Shown: positions 25,896 through 34,433 of the stretch, one piece after another
How the letters are laid out: every line of letters begins with the position of its first letter
Numbering within the stretch: position 1 is the first letter of the stretch
NCBI GenBank assembly: GCA_017410455.1
Contig: JAFQQT010000001.1
Span: 1 to 64,000 of the forward strand
From: Clostridia bacterium
GTDB taxonomy: Bacteria > Bacillota > Clostridia > Christensenellales > Aristaeellaceae
Direction of reading: 5' to 3'
Length of the DNA: 64,000 nucleotides
The notes under the pieces: generated by a model
Told to the model about the DNA's origin: nothing
The model's input: the letters and a program-made list of their open reading frames with translations, nothing else
Database searches by the model: none
Program-made: the position numbers and the translations under genes

Positions 25896-27455
25896 ATGGA
25901 AAATCAACAGGAGCCCTTCTGGGCCAGCATGGATGATCAGCATCCCCGGGGCGTTCCGGTGTTGAAAACGGACAGGTACTGGCTCTATGGCGAGGAGCGG
26001 GAAGACGGCCTGCACATCACCGGCGTCAGGAATAATGCGGAGTATGACCTGGACGAGGTGTACATTCCGGCGGAAGTGGATGGCCGGCCCGTCATGGGGC
26101 TGCACATGAACTGGACGTTCGACCCGGAATTCCCGCATTATGTGAAGAAGCTGCACTTCCCGGACTGCATCCCCGGCATGAATGGCTGGGAGCTGCGCTA
26201 TGTGGAGAATGTGGCAGTCATCCCCACGGACCGCCCCTGCTATCAGGTGAAAGAGGGAATGCTGCTGACCCCGGACGGGAAGAAGCTGGTGATGGTCTAT
26301 GACCGGAGGCGGACAGAGATCGACGTTCCCGATGGCGTGGAGGTCATTGGCGAGGATGCGTTCTTCCAGTGCCATGCCAGGTGGCTCTGGCTGCCTGAGA
26401 GCCTGCGCGAGATCGAAAGGGAAGGCTTTGCAGAAGTCCATGTGCGCTCGCTGGTCATCCCCGAGGGCGTGCGGCGCATCGGTTCCGGGGCCTTCAGGAG
26501 CAGCTCGATGATCTCCATCATCCTGCCGGATGAGCTGGAGGAGCTGGGCCCGGGCGCCATGAGCGACTCGTCTGTGATGGAAGTGACGATCCCCCACCGC
26601 ATCCGCGAGCTGGAAGGAACGTTCACGTTCTGCTCGAATCTCCGCCGCGTTCATTTGCCTGAGGGGCTGGAGAAAGTGGGCGACGGCACTTTCGAATGCT
26701 GCGAGAATCTGCGCAGCGTGACGCTGCCTTCCACCCTCAGGATCATCGGCAGGCGCGCCTTTGCGAATTGTGAGGAGCTGCAGCACATCGAGATGCCCGA
26801 AGGGGTGCAGATCATGGACATGTCGGTTTTTGTGGGCTGCGAGAACCTGCAGGATCTGATCCTGCCCGGGCAGTCGCGCGACGGCGTCCTCTACGACGTC
26901 ACGGGTACAGTGCTGCTGCGCTGGCCGAAGGAGCGCGGGGGCGAGTGCGTCGTGCCCGAGGGCGTGACGGAGATCGCCGATAACGCCTTCGAATCGGCCC
27001 GGGAACTGACCCGTGTGGTGCTGCCTGAAAGCCTGCGCAGGCTGGGCAACCATGTCTTTGCCAACTGCACCGCGCTGAAGGAGATCGTGTTCCCGGACGG
27101 TGTGGAGAAGATCGGCCGGGATTGCTTCAGGGGCTGCGATTCCCTGAAGAAACTGATACTGCCCGGAAGCGTTCAGGAGATGGACAAGTGGTCCTTCTTC
27201 CTCTGTAAGGGGCTGGAGCTTCTGCGGCTGCCGGAAAGCATGCGAAATGTTGACTTCATCATCAAGGGCTGCGAGAGCCTGAAGGTCATCGAACTGCCCA
27301 TGCGCGGCGAAGTGACGGTGGACGTGAAGAACCTGATCCTCCCCCATCTGCCGGTGCTGCGCGTGTACCGCGATACGCCGGTGCACCAGCTGCTGCTGCG
27401 CCACAACGCGGAAAGCAGCAAGTGGTGGCAGACGAAGATCGAAGTGATGGACTGA
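25896..27455 (+). CDS. BspA-type leucine-rich repeat protein, short paralogue
   Basis: 519 residues. The N-terminal module (RYWLYGEE through DGLHITGVR and DEVYIPAEVDGRPVMGL) matches the repeated module of the upstream gene; about 15 LRR_5 repeats follow. No signal peptide is visible. AAAGGAGG is 8 nt before the ATG, and 186 bp separate it from the upstream paralogue; I see no clear terminator in that gap. LRR proteins of this type usually bind other proteins; the partner is unknown. Confidence 0.8.
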   Translation: MENQQEPFWASMDDQHPRGVPVLKTDRYWLYGEEREDGLHITGVRNNAEYDLDEVYIPAEVDGRPVMGLHMNWTFDPEFPHYVKKLHFPDCIPGMNGWELRYVENVAVIPTDRPCYQVKEGMLLTPDGKKLVMVYDRRRTEIDVPDGVEVIGEDAFFQCHARWLWLPESLREIEREGFAEVHVRSLVIPEGVRRIGSGAFRSSSMISIILPDELEELGPGAMSDSSVMEVTIPHRIRELEGTFTFCSNLRRVHLPEGLEKVGDGTFECCENLRSVTLPSTLRIIGRRAFANCEELQHIEMPEGVQIMDMSVFVGCENLQDLILPGQSRDGVLYDVTGTVLLRWPKERGGECVVPEGVTEIADNAFESARELTRVVLPESLRRLGNHVFANCTALKEIVFPDGVEKIGRDCFRGCDSLKKLILPGSVQEMDKWSFFLCKGLELLRLPESMRNVDFIIKGCESLKVIELPMRGEVTVDVKNLILPHLPVLRVYRDTPVHQLLLRHNAESSKWWQTKIEVMD

Positions 27456-27463
27456 CGGGCAAT

Positions 27464-27727
27464 AAAAAAGCGTGCGTTCCCTTAGCGGGGAGCGCACGCT
27501 CAGACCATCAAAAAAGCCCGCAACCGCATCATATCCGGCAGGGGTGCCGGAAATGATGCTTCCTGCGTTGGCTGCAGCTGCAGATCCGGTCATTTACCGC
27601 GAAGTAAACTCCCGGATCTGCAGCTTTGCCGCCTTGGCTTGCAGACTTTTTTGAAGGTCTGCAAACCATCGACTCTGTCGATGCTTTGCGCGTGCGTTCC
27701 CATAGCGGGGAGCGCACGCGTTTTTTA
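27464..27727. repeat. hairpin-array element between convergent genes (MITE-like)
   Basis: Six hairpins in 264 bp: CGTGCGTTCCC/GGGGAGCGCACG (27471-27498); GCATCATATCCGGCA/TGCCGGAAATGATGC (27526-27559); AGCTGCAGATCCGG/CCGGATCTGCAGCT (27576-27625) with inner TTTAC/GTAAA; TTGCAGAC.../...GTCTGCAA (27639-27664); CATCGA/TCGATG (27667-27683); and a second copy of the first hairpin (27691-27718). The outer copies are followed outward by A6/T6, so they end both convergent transcripts and also look like terminal inverted repeats. No protein-coding content. Confidence 0.65.
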
Positions 27728-28882
27728 CTTTGCCTGATATGTCTGCACGGCGGCAATGAGGTCCGCCACCCGGGCGGCGTCGGGGATGGCGCGGAGCTGG
27801 AAGCCCTCCATCACGGCAGCAGCGGCGGAGAATGTGACGCGCTGGCCGGTGCGGCTCGTGGGCAGGCTGCAGAGCATCAGCGTCGCCGTGCCGCCCTGCC
27901 CCTGCGCCAGGTAGACGGGCTGCGCTTCTCCTCGGTCAAGCGGCCATTCGCTGATGAAGCCGTCGATGCAGCGGATGAGGCGGCGGTCGGTGAGGACATA
28001 GTCTGTCTGGCGGGGATGCCTTGCCCACTGGCGCAGCGCGAAACGCAGCGTCACAGCGCCGGCGAGTATCATCACCAGCAGGAACAGGTACACGGGCCAC
28101 AGCTCCCACTGCCAGCCAATCCCGGTGATCAGCAGCGCCAGAAAGCCGCCAGGCGCCACGATGGCCCATGTGCCGAAGAGCCACCCGCCGGACTCCCCGG
28201 CGATGGGGCGGCCGGACAGCAGCTGCCGGATCCCGCTGTCCCGGCGGGTCGGGTGACCCTGCCAGAGGAGGTGCTCGCCTCTTTCGAGGGGGATCAGAGG
28301 CGGGTCAGCGATGGGTCTGGGGCGCTCATGCCGCACGCGGACCTCCCGCAGCACGGTCAGCAGCCTGTCCGCCTGATGGATGTGGGGCATGCTGAAGCCC
28401 CCCATGCTGCCGAGGTTGGCGCGGCCGGAATCCTTCTCCGGGTTGCGGGCGGCCACGGGCCAGAAGGTCAGCGTGGCCGTGTCGTCCGCCTCCTGCGTGA
28501 GGATCGGTTCGGGCAGCTGGTGCAGCAGCAGGCCGTCCACCATGCTGCCCCGGCAGCGCAGGATGCGCCGGTCTGTCACGACGAACTCCGCCTGTTTGCG
28601 GCCCATCTGCCGCAGCAGCCAGGGAATCAGCCCCTGGCAGAGAAGCAGCCCCACCCAGCAGGCGGCCATCACGCTGAAAATCACCGAGGGGACATGGGGC
28701 GAGCTGTAATGGCGGAGCGCACAGTACGCCAGCAGGCCGATGGGAACGCACAGCAGCGCCAGAAACGCGGCGGCGCCCAGGGCGATCCAGCGGAAGGACA
28801 GGCGGCGGGTTTCCGGCTCCGTCTGCCAGAGGACGCGCTCGCCGGAGGTCATGTAGGGCAGGTGCCAGCCGGGTTCGGTCAT
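27725..28882 (-). CDS. membrane protein with two PH-like (YdbS/DUF304-type) modules
   Basis: 385 residues with two similar halves. Each has a GE(R/H)(V/L)LWQ opening strand, two transmembrane helices and a DRR(I/L)(I/L)R strand (VTDRRILRC near residue 100, LTDRRLIRC near 300). That order fits bacterial pleckstrin-homology-like membrane proteins. The DRR strand followed by a hydrophobic-basic pattern is shared with the next two genes. AAAGGAG is 8 nt before the ATG. It is last in a three-gene leftward operon of related proteins. The function is unknown; related proteins have been linked to envelope stress. Confidence 0.7.
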   Translation of the reverse strand: MTEPGWHLPYMTSGERVLWQTEPETRRLSFRWIALGAAAFLALLCVPIGLLAYCALRHYSSPHVPSVIFSVMAACWVGLLLCQGLIPWLLRQMGRKQAEFVVTDRRILRCRGSMVDGLLLHQLPEPILTQEADDTATLTFWPVAARNPEKDSGRANLGSMGGFSMPHIHQADRLLTVLREVRVRHERPRPIADPPLIPLERGEHLLWQGHPTRRDSGIRQLLSGRPIAGESGGWLFGTWAIVAPGGFLALLITGIGWQWELWPVYLFLLVMILAGAVTLRFALRQWARHPRQTDYVLTDRRLIRCIDGFISEWPLDRGEAQPVYLAQGQGGTATLMLCSLPTSRTGQRVTFSAAAAVMEGFQLRAIPDAARVADLIAAVQTYQAK

Positions 28883-28921
28883 GGGACGAGCTCCTTTCGA
28901 AGGGGTGTGGATCGTGGAAGA

Positions 28922-30094
28922 TTACGGGCGGCGCAGGTGGGCGAGGACGTCCATAACGCGGGGGGCGTCAGCGATGAAGCGGAGCTGGTAGCCGGGGTGT
29001 GTGGTGAGGCTGCGCTGCTGCCGGGTGGAGGTGGGGCGGTATGCCTGCGTGATGGCCCACGGATCGCCCAGGAGGATGGTGGCGCAGCCGTCACGGCCCT
29101 GGAAGAACCCCATGCGGATGGTTTCGCCCACGGTGGTGGATGTGATCCGCTTGCCGACGGCCCTGATGATCCGCCGGTCGGTGATGACGATGATTGTGCG
29201 GCGCATCTCATGCCGGTCCAGCAGCGGCCTGCCAATCAGCAGATACAGGCCGATCGCCAGCGGGATGGCGAAGACGAACTGGAAGGGCAGCAGGAAATCC
29301 CCCGACTGCAGGGCTGCAAAGGTCAGCATCACCTCTGCCACCAGGCCGATCCCCAGCGCAAACAGCCCCGGCATGATGTGCAGCCAGTCGTAATCAAAGC
29401 CGAAGGGCGGCCGCTCCGGCTTGCCCTGCCAGAGGAGTGTTTCGCCCGCCTCAAGGGGCAGCAGGGGCGCGTCGGTCAGCGGCTGCGGGGCGGGAACGTC
29501 CGGCTGGGCGCTGCGGATGAGAGCCAGCACCGCCTCTGCATCGGCGATGTGGTACAGCTCGAAGCTGTCCAGTGAGGCAAGGCTCGTGCGCAGGAGCCCC
29601 GAGAGCCAGTCCTGCGGCATGCTCATGCTGAAGTGGAAGCCGCTGGCGGACACATGCACCCGGGTCTCCTGCTCCATGGCGAAGGTGATGGTGGCGCAGC
29701 CCCCGCGGGTGGGGAGGATGCGCCCTTTGGGCAGGAGGCCGATATCCAGCGCATCCACCGTGCCCCGGCGATAGCGCAGGATGCGCCGGCTGGTGACGGC
29801 GTAGGCCATATCGCCCAGCAGCCACAGCCGGTACAGCAGCGGCGCAAGGGTGGACAGCAGCACCCCCAGCACCCATACGCCGATGATTGCGCCGAAGCTC
29901 CCCAGCACCCATGCCGGCGGGCCGGAGGTGGCGATGGCATACAGCATGAACCCGCCAAAGCCCAGGAAGGGCAGGAACAGCAGGGACTTTGCGTCCTCTT
30001 TGTCGAAGACGGGCGGATCCCCGGCGGGCCGGCCCTCCCAGAGCAGCTGCTCGCCGGGGGTCATCCAGGGTTCGTACCAGCGGGTTTCGGGCAT
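28922..30094 (-). CDS. membrane protein with two PH-like modules (paralogue)
   Basis: 390 residues, same layout as the downstream gene: GEQLLWEGRP then two membrane helices then VTSRRILRYRRG, followed by GETLLWQGKPER then membrane helices then ITDRRIIRA. The two proteins are clearly paralogous though diverged. GAAGGAG precedes the ATG by 8 nt. It lies 39 bp upstream of the 385-residue paralogue and 63 bp downstream of the single-module one, so all three are probably one transcript. Confidence 0.7.
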   Translation of the reverse strand: MPETRWYEPWMTPGEQLLWEGRPAGDPPVFDKEDAKSLLFLPFLGFGGFMLYAIATSGPPAWVLGSFGAIIGVWVLGVLLSTLAPLLYRLWLLGDMAYAVTSRRILRYRRGTVDALDIGLLPKGRILPTRGGCATITFAMEQETRVHVSASGFHFSMSMPQDWLSGLLRTSLASLDSFELYHIADAEAVLALIRSAQPDVPAPQPLTDAPLLPLEAGETLLWQGKPERPPFGFDYDWLHIMPGLFALGIGLVAEVMLTFAALQSGDFLLPFQFVFAIPLAIGLYLLIGRPLLDRHEMRRTIIVITDRRIIRAVGKRITSTTVGETIRMGFFQGRDGCATILLGDPWAITQAYRPTSTRQQRSLTTHPGYQLRFIADAPRVMDVLAHLRRP

Positions 30095-30157
30095 GGGATC
30101 AGCTCCTTCAGCGTGTCGTTCTCTATGAATAAGGACGCACGGGCATGGGAAAACGTT

Positions 30158-30679
30158 TCATTTTTTCGTCCGGCGGATGTTGCCGGAAAGGCCGGACAGG
30201 CTGCGGATCATGTCCGCCACAGCCTCGCCATCGGGGACGAAGAGCCAGTCGTAGTGCTCGAACCTCGTCTGTGGGCCGATGTACAGCGTGGCGCAGCCCC
30301 TCCCTTCCCGCTGGACGCTGATGCGGTCGATGCTGCGCAGGAGCTTCACGTCCCGCAGGGCCGGGCCATGGCTCTCGCGGACGAGGGTCATCATCCGGCG
30401 GTCGGTCAGCAGGTAGATCTCCCGCCGGATGCGGAGGCGACACTCGATCGTCAGCAGCAGCAGGAAGAACAGCATGAACCCGCCCATGATGGCCAGGAGG
30501 GCGGGAAGGCTCTCCCAGGAGTCGCTTGCCCAGGGGATGCCCACCACCACCACCGCCAGGATCAGCAGGAAGCACAGCAAGGCCCGCCGGGGCGGCAGAA
30601 GACGCTTTTCCGGCCGACCTTCCCACAGGATGGTCTCGCCTGCATGCAGCAGCGGGGCGTATTCGTGCTGATCTGACAT
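30158..30679 (-). CDS. membrane protein with one PH-like module (paralogue)
   Basis: 173 residues, a single copy of the module: GETILWEGRPEKR, two membrane helices near residues 30-70 and LTDRRMMTLV. GGAGGAGGG lies 6 nt before ATG 30679; the frame extends further upstream but without a ribosome binding site. As the first and shortest gene it may resemble the ancestor of the two-module proteins behind it. It starts 38 nt after the promoter. Confidence 0.7.
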   Translation of the reverse strand: MSDQHEYAPLLHAGETILWEGRPEKRLLPPRRALLCFLLILAVVVVGIPWASDSWESLPALLAIMGGFMLFFLLLLTIECRLRIRREIYLLTDRRMMTLVRESHGPALRDVKLLRSIDRISVQREGRGCATLYIGPQTRFEHYDWLFVPDGEAVADMIRSLSGLSGNIRRTKK

Positions 30680-30716
30680 GGTGAACCCTCCTCCGAATAG
30701 AAATATCCGTGAGTAC

Positions 30717-30746
30717 AGCATAACATGCCGCACCCACGGATAGCAA
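30717..30746 (-). promoter_or_regulatory. promoter of the PH-like protein operon
   Basis: Minus strand TTGCTA (30746-30741), 18-nt spacer, TATGCT (30722-30717). Confidence 0.5.
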
Positions 30747-30772
30747 GGAATGCAGGAACGTTCCGGAAAGTT

Positions 30773-31165
30773 TTACAAGTCCGCCTGATGCGCCTGTCTA
30801 CTCCGGAGGATGGCCTCGCGCTCCTCCTTCAGCTCCGCGCACAGGGCAGCGGGCGTCCAGGCGGCATTGGTGGGGGTCAGGATGGCCTTGAGCGGGAAGG
30901 CCGGCACGCGCTGCTGCCGCGCCGTCTGGATGAAGCGGTTGACCAGCGCGTTGTCCATGTGGCAGAACATGATCATCTCGTCGGTGAAGGGCTCGGCCTC
31001 GGGAGCCTCGGTACCCTCGGCCAGGCCGGCCAGCACCGCGATGGGCTGGGTGAAGTCCTCCGGCGGCACGACCTTCACCAGCGTGCCCAGCTTCATGCAC
31101 AGGAAGCGGAGTTTTGCAAGTCGAGCATCAGTCAGATTAAAGGCAAGAATCATGGGACGAGCCAT
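30773..31165 (-). CDS. DUF3783 family protein
   Basis: 130 residues beginning MARPMILAFNLTDARLAKL. The MILAFN start, a central VVPPEDFTQPIAVLAGL segment and MDNALVNRFIQTAR fit DUF3783, a small conserved protein of Clostridia with no known function. GGAGG lies 5 nt before ATG 31165. It begins 40 bp after the dehydrogenase gene and is probably in one operon with it. Confidence 0.7.
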   Translation of the reverse strand: MARPMILAFNLTDARLAKLRFLCMKLGTLVKVVPPEDFTQPIAVLAGLAEGTEAPEAEPFTDEMIMFCHMDNALVNRFIQTARQQRVPAFPLKAILTPTNAAWTPAALCAELKEEREAILRSRQAHQADL

Positions 31166-31205
31166 AGGCACCTCCAAGATAAATTCATAATTCATAATTG
31201 GAATA

Positions 31206-32147
31206 TCAAATGGCCACGTTGTTGACCGGCGTGCCGGCCAGGAACTGCCGCACGTTGTCCACGGCGATGTCCATCAGGCGCTGGCGGGTCTCGAAGCAGG
31301 CCCAGGCGATGTGGGGCGTGAAGATCATGTTGTCAAGGCCCAGCAGCGGGCTGTCGGCGGGGATGGGCTCCACGGCGGCCACGTCGGCGGCAGCGGCGTA
31401 CACCTTGCCGCTCAGCAGGGCCTCGCGCAGGTCGGCTTCGTTGATCAGCGCACCCCGGGCGGTGTTCAGGAGGATCACGCCGTCCTTCATCTTTGCGATG
31501 GTCTCCCGGTTGATCATGCCGGTGTTCTCCGCCGTCAGCGGGCAGTGCAGGGAGATCACGTCGCTGCGGGCGTAGAGCTCCTCCAGGGGGACGTAGGGAT
31601 CGCCCTGGCCGTGGCGGCTGTAGGCGATGACGTTCATGCCCAGGGCCTGTGCGGCCTTGGCGGTGGCCTGACCGATGCGGCCGTAGCCGATGATGCCGAT
31701 GGTCTTGCCGGCCAGCTCGATCAGTGGATAATCCCAGAAGGCGAAGTCCGGGCAGGCGGACCACTTCCCCGCGTGCACCGCGTCGCTGTGGCGGCCCACA
31801 TGATGGCAGATCTCCAGCAGCAGCGCCATGGTGAACTGCGCCACGGCCTGTGTGGAATAGGCGGGAACATTGGTCACCACGATCCCTTTCTCCTTCGCCG
31901 CGGCGATATCCACCACGTTGTAGCCCGTGGCCAGCACGCCCACATAGCGGATGGCGGGGCAGGCATCCAGGATGGCGCGGGTGATGACGGTCTTGTTAGT
32001 GATGACGATGGGCGCATCGCCGATGCGGGCGATGACGTCCTTCGGGGCGGTGCGGTCGTATACGGTCAGTTCGCCGAGGGAAGCCAGTGCATCCCAGCTC
32101 AGGTCGCCGGGGTTTTCGACGTGGCCGTCGAGGATCACGATCTTCAT
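31206..32147 (-). CDS. D-2-hydroxyacid dehydrogenase (glycerate dehydrogenase/hydroxypyruvate reductase type)
   Basis: 313 residues. The NAD-binding motif GIIGYGRIG lies at 151-159 and the catalytic trio is Arg231 (NTARGALI), Glu260 (VAAVEP) and His279 (TPHIAWA), as in D-2-hydroxyacid dehydrogenases. VGVLATGYNVVD is typical of the glycerate dehydrogenase/HprA branch, which reduces hydroxypyruvate or glyoxylate. The exact 2-keto acid cannot be told. AAAGGA lies upstream of the ATG. It leads a two-gene operon with the DUF3783 gene. Confidence 0.85.
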   Translation of the reverse strand: MKIVILDGHVENPGDLSWDALASLGELTVYDRTAPKDVIARIGDAPIVITNKTVITRAILDACPAIRYVGVLATGYNVVDIAAAKEKGIVVTNVPAYSTQAVAQFTMALLLEICHHVGRHSDAVHAGKWSACPDFAFWDYPLIELAGKTIGIIGYGRIGQATAKAAQALGMNVIAYSRHGQGDPYVPLEELYARSDVISLHCPLTAENTGMINRETIAKMKDGVILLNTARGALINEADLREALLSGKVYAAAADVAAVEPIPADSPLLGLDNMIFTPHIAWACFETRQRLMDIAVDNVRQFLAGTPVNNVAI

Positions 32148-32179
32148 GGCAGGTATTCCTTTCCTGATTATCTGGTGTC

Positions 32180-32209
32180 ATTTTAGCATGCCGGGAACGG
32201 GCGTGTCAA
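32180..32209 (-). promoter_or_regulatory. sigma-A promoter of the dehydrogenase operon
   Basis: Minus strand TTGACA (32209-32204), 18-nt spacer, TAAAAT (32185-32180). Confidence 0.7.
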
Positions 32210-32242
32210 TCATGGGCGGATGTAAAAACCTGTGCGTTGCGG

Positions 32243-32272
32243 TGGACAAAGGAGAGCTGTCTGTGGTATAAT
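32243..32272 (+). promoter_or_regulatory. sigma-A promoter of the secreted-protein operon
   Basis: TGGACA (32243-32248), 18-nt spacer ending in TGG (extended -10), TATAAT (32267-32272). It drives the genes at 32310, 33198 and 34434. Confidence 0.75.
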
Positions 32273-32309
32273 CGAAGAAGGAATGCCCTGAACGAAAGGA
32301 TGTGTGCTG

Positions 32310-33161
32310 ATGCGCGCTGTGAAGAGGTGCCTGGCGCTGCTGCTGGCGTTTATGCTGTTTGTGCCCTGTGCCATGGCGGAGGAAACGCTGCGTGGCTATG
32401 ACAAGAAGTCCGGGTATGTCTATGTGACGCTGGGAACCTTCCCCCAGACGGAGGATGGCCAGCGGCTGCCCATCGTGTGGCGCGTGCTGCAGGTGAAGGA
32501 CGGCAAGGCTTACATCCTCAGCGAATACGTGCTGGAAGCCCGCCGCATCCACGGGGATTACAAGGAGTACGCCAACAAGCCCACGGCGAAGCACCCCGGC
32601 TTCAATGGCGATTTCACCCGGACGGAGATGGCGCAGTACCTCAACGGTGAGTTCACCGGCAACTTCACCGCCGGCGAACTGGCCCTGCTGGCCCCGGATG
32701 AGGAGCTGGGCCTGTTCACCCTTCTGTCCAGCGAGGAGCTCAAGGACGCAAAGCTTGGCTTCAGCAAGGATGCGGACCGCAAGGCCTGGGGCACTGAGTA
32801 TGCCAAGGCCAACGGCCTGTTCGTCTATGGCAGCTCCCGTGGCAATCACAGCCCCTACTGGAGCCGCACCCAGTCCACCAGCAACACCCAGGGTGCGCGC
32901 TGCATCAAGTCCAAGGGCGAATTGGGCTACATCAACGTCATCACCGAGGACGAGGGCATGCGCCCGGCCTGCTGGCTGGATATGTCGCAGGTCGTGATCA
33001 TTTCCGGCGCCGGCACGCTGGAGGATCCCTATGTGCTGCTGACTGAAGCCCCCGCAGCCGGAGAGGCCGTGACGCAGGAAGCTGCCCCTGCTGCGGAGGA
33101 GCCCTGCTGCACGCCCGGCGAATGCACCTGCTGTACCTCCTGCACCTGCGGCTGCCAGTGA
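32310..33161 (+). CDS. secreted DUF6273-like protein with Cys-rich tail
   Basis: 283 residues. A signal peptide (to about residue 23, ending PCAMAEE) precedes a domain with TLGTFPQTEDGQRLPIVWRV, LSEYVLEARR and RPACWLD, which fits the DUF6273 domain common in secreted Clostridia proteins. The C-terminus is EAAPAAEEPCCTPGECTCC and goes on to 8 cysteines in the last 18 residues. That tail could bind metal or form disulfides. ATG 32310 has GAAAGGA 9 nt upstream; a GTG at 32304 is less likely. First gene of a three-gene operon of exported proteins. Confidence 0.7.
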   Translation: MRAVKRCLALLLAFMLFVPCAMAEETLRGYDKKSGYVYVTLGTFPQTEDGQRLPIVWRVLQVKDGKAYILSEYVLEARRIHGDYKEYANKPTAKHPGFNGDFTRTEMAQYLNGEFTGNFTAGELALLAPDEELGLFTLLSSEELKDAKLGFSKDADRKAWGTEYAKANGLFVYGSSRGNHSPYWSRTQSTSNTQGARCIKSKGELGYINVITEDEGMRPACWLDMSQVVIISGAGTLEDPYVLLTEAPAAGEAVTQEAAPAAEEPCCTPGECTCCTSCTCGCQ

Positions 33162-33197
33162 GACGGATTCATTGATTATCAAGAGAGGAAGAACCCC

Positions 33198-34415
33198 ATG
33201 CACCGTATCCTTCCCCTTCTGCTTGTGCTGTTGCTGATCCCCTGTGTGGCAGCGGCGGACACCACCATCACCATCACCTTCACGGGCGATGTGACCCTGG
33301 GCGGCGAGGATTATCTCCGTGATGACCCCGCGTCCTTTGCCTCGGTTTATGAGGCGAACGGCCCGGAGTACTTCCTGGCCAACTTTGCCGACTTTTTCGC
33401 CGAGGATGACCTGACCATCGTCAATCTGGAAGGCGTGCTGACTGACAACGATGCCCTGCAGCCCATGGACAAGGGCAAGGGCACTTCCTCCGGGGACGGC
33501 TACTGGTTCCGGGGCAGCAAGGAGTACGTGAAGGTGCTCACCTCTGCCAGCGTGGAGGCGGTTTCCCTGGCGAACAATCACGCGCTGGACTATGGCCCTG
33601 CCGGATTGCGCGACACCATCGCCACGCTGGATGCGGCGGGCATCGAATGGTTCGGCACCCGCGATAAGCATGCAGACGAAACGGAGAAGTTCTTCTTCTA
33701 CGAGAAGGACGGCGTGACCGTTGCCTTCGTGAGCCTCTACTGGGAGGATTACCTGCAGGGAAACCCGGATGGCTGCGGCGCGTGGCTGTCCCAGCAGATC
33801 AAGGATTTGAAGGAGTCCGGCCAAGCCGATGCGGTCGTGGCCATCCTCCATGGTGGCCAGGAGTACGGCCGTCACCGCACCCGCCCGCAGACGGTCTTCA
33901 CCGCCATGGCTATGAAGGCCGGTGCGGATCTGGTCATCTGCCATCACGCGCATGTTGTGATGGGCATGGATGTGATCGGCAACCGCAGCGCCATCTACTC
34001 CCTGGGCAACTTCTGCTTCGGCGGCAACCGCATGGCCTATCAGCTGACCCCGAAGAAGAAGACCACTGCCCAGGACGCCGCCCCGGCGCTGGTTGTCCGC
34101 GCGGTGCTCACCTTCGATGACGAGGGGAACTACGCTGGCCAGCAGATCAGCCTCTACCCCGTGCAGACCACTTCCGTCGACCGCAACGGCGCGGACGAAC
34201 AGGCCAATGATTATCAGCCGAAATTCATCACCGGCGAACTGGGTGCGCACGTGCTGCACCTGATGCAGGTGGACATGTACTATGACCTGAAGGACCGGGT
34301 GAACAAGGACCTGAAGGCCTTCGTTGTGGCGGAGGAGGAGCGGCTGGAGGCCATGGAATCCTCGGAAGGGATGGCCTGCATCACCATGCCCTACCTGCCC
34401 GCAGAGAGCCAATGA
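33198..34415 (+). CDS. CapA-family (poly-gamma-glutamate capsule type) secreted metallophosphoesterase-like protein
   Basis: 405 residues with a signal peptide (ending VAAAD near residue 20). FTGDVTLGG, NLEGVLTD, SLANNHALDYG, ILHGGQEY, CHHAHVVMGMDV and YSLGNF are the motifs of the CapA/PGA_cap family, which has a calcineurin-like fold. In bacilli CapA is part of the poly-gamma-glutamate export machine, but no capB or capC lies nearby and this protein is soluble, so its substrate is unknown. AGAGGA precedes the ATG. The next gene starts 18 nt after the stop. Confidence 0.85.
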   Translation: MHRILPLLLVLLLIPCVAAADTTITITFTGDVTLGGEDYLRDDPASFASVYEANGPEYFLANFADFFAEDDLTIVNLEGVLTDNDALQPMDKGKGTSSGDGYWFRGSKEYVKVLTSASVEAVSLANNHALDYGPAGLRDTIATLDAAGIEWFGTRDKHADETEKFFFYEKDGVTVAFVSLYWEDYLQGNPDGCGAWLSQQIKDLKESGQADAVVAILHGGQEYGRHRTRPQTVFTAMAMKAGADLVICHHAHVVMGMDVIGNRSAIYSLGNFCFGGNRMAYQLTPKKKTTAQDAAPALVVRAVLTFDDEGNYAGQQISLYPVQTTSVDRNGADEQANDYQPKFITGELGAHVLHLMQVDMYYDLKDRVNKDLKAFVVAEEERLEAMESSEGMACITMPYLPAESQ

Positions 34416-34433
34416 CGTCAGGAGGCGATTCGG

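Noticed and set aside
27529..27756. 75-residue minus-strand ORF in the hairpin array
   Set aside because: Produced by translating palindromes; overlaps the stop of the PH-like gene.
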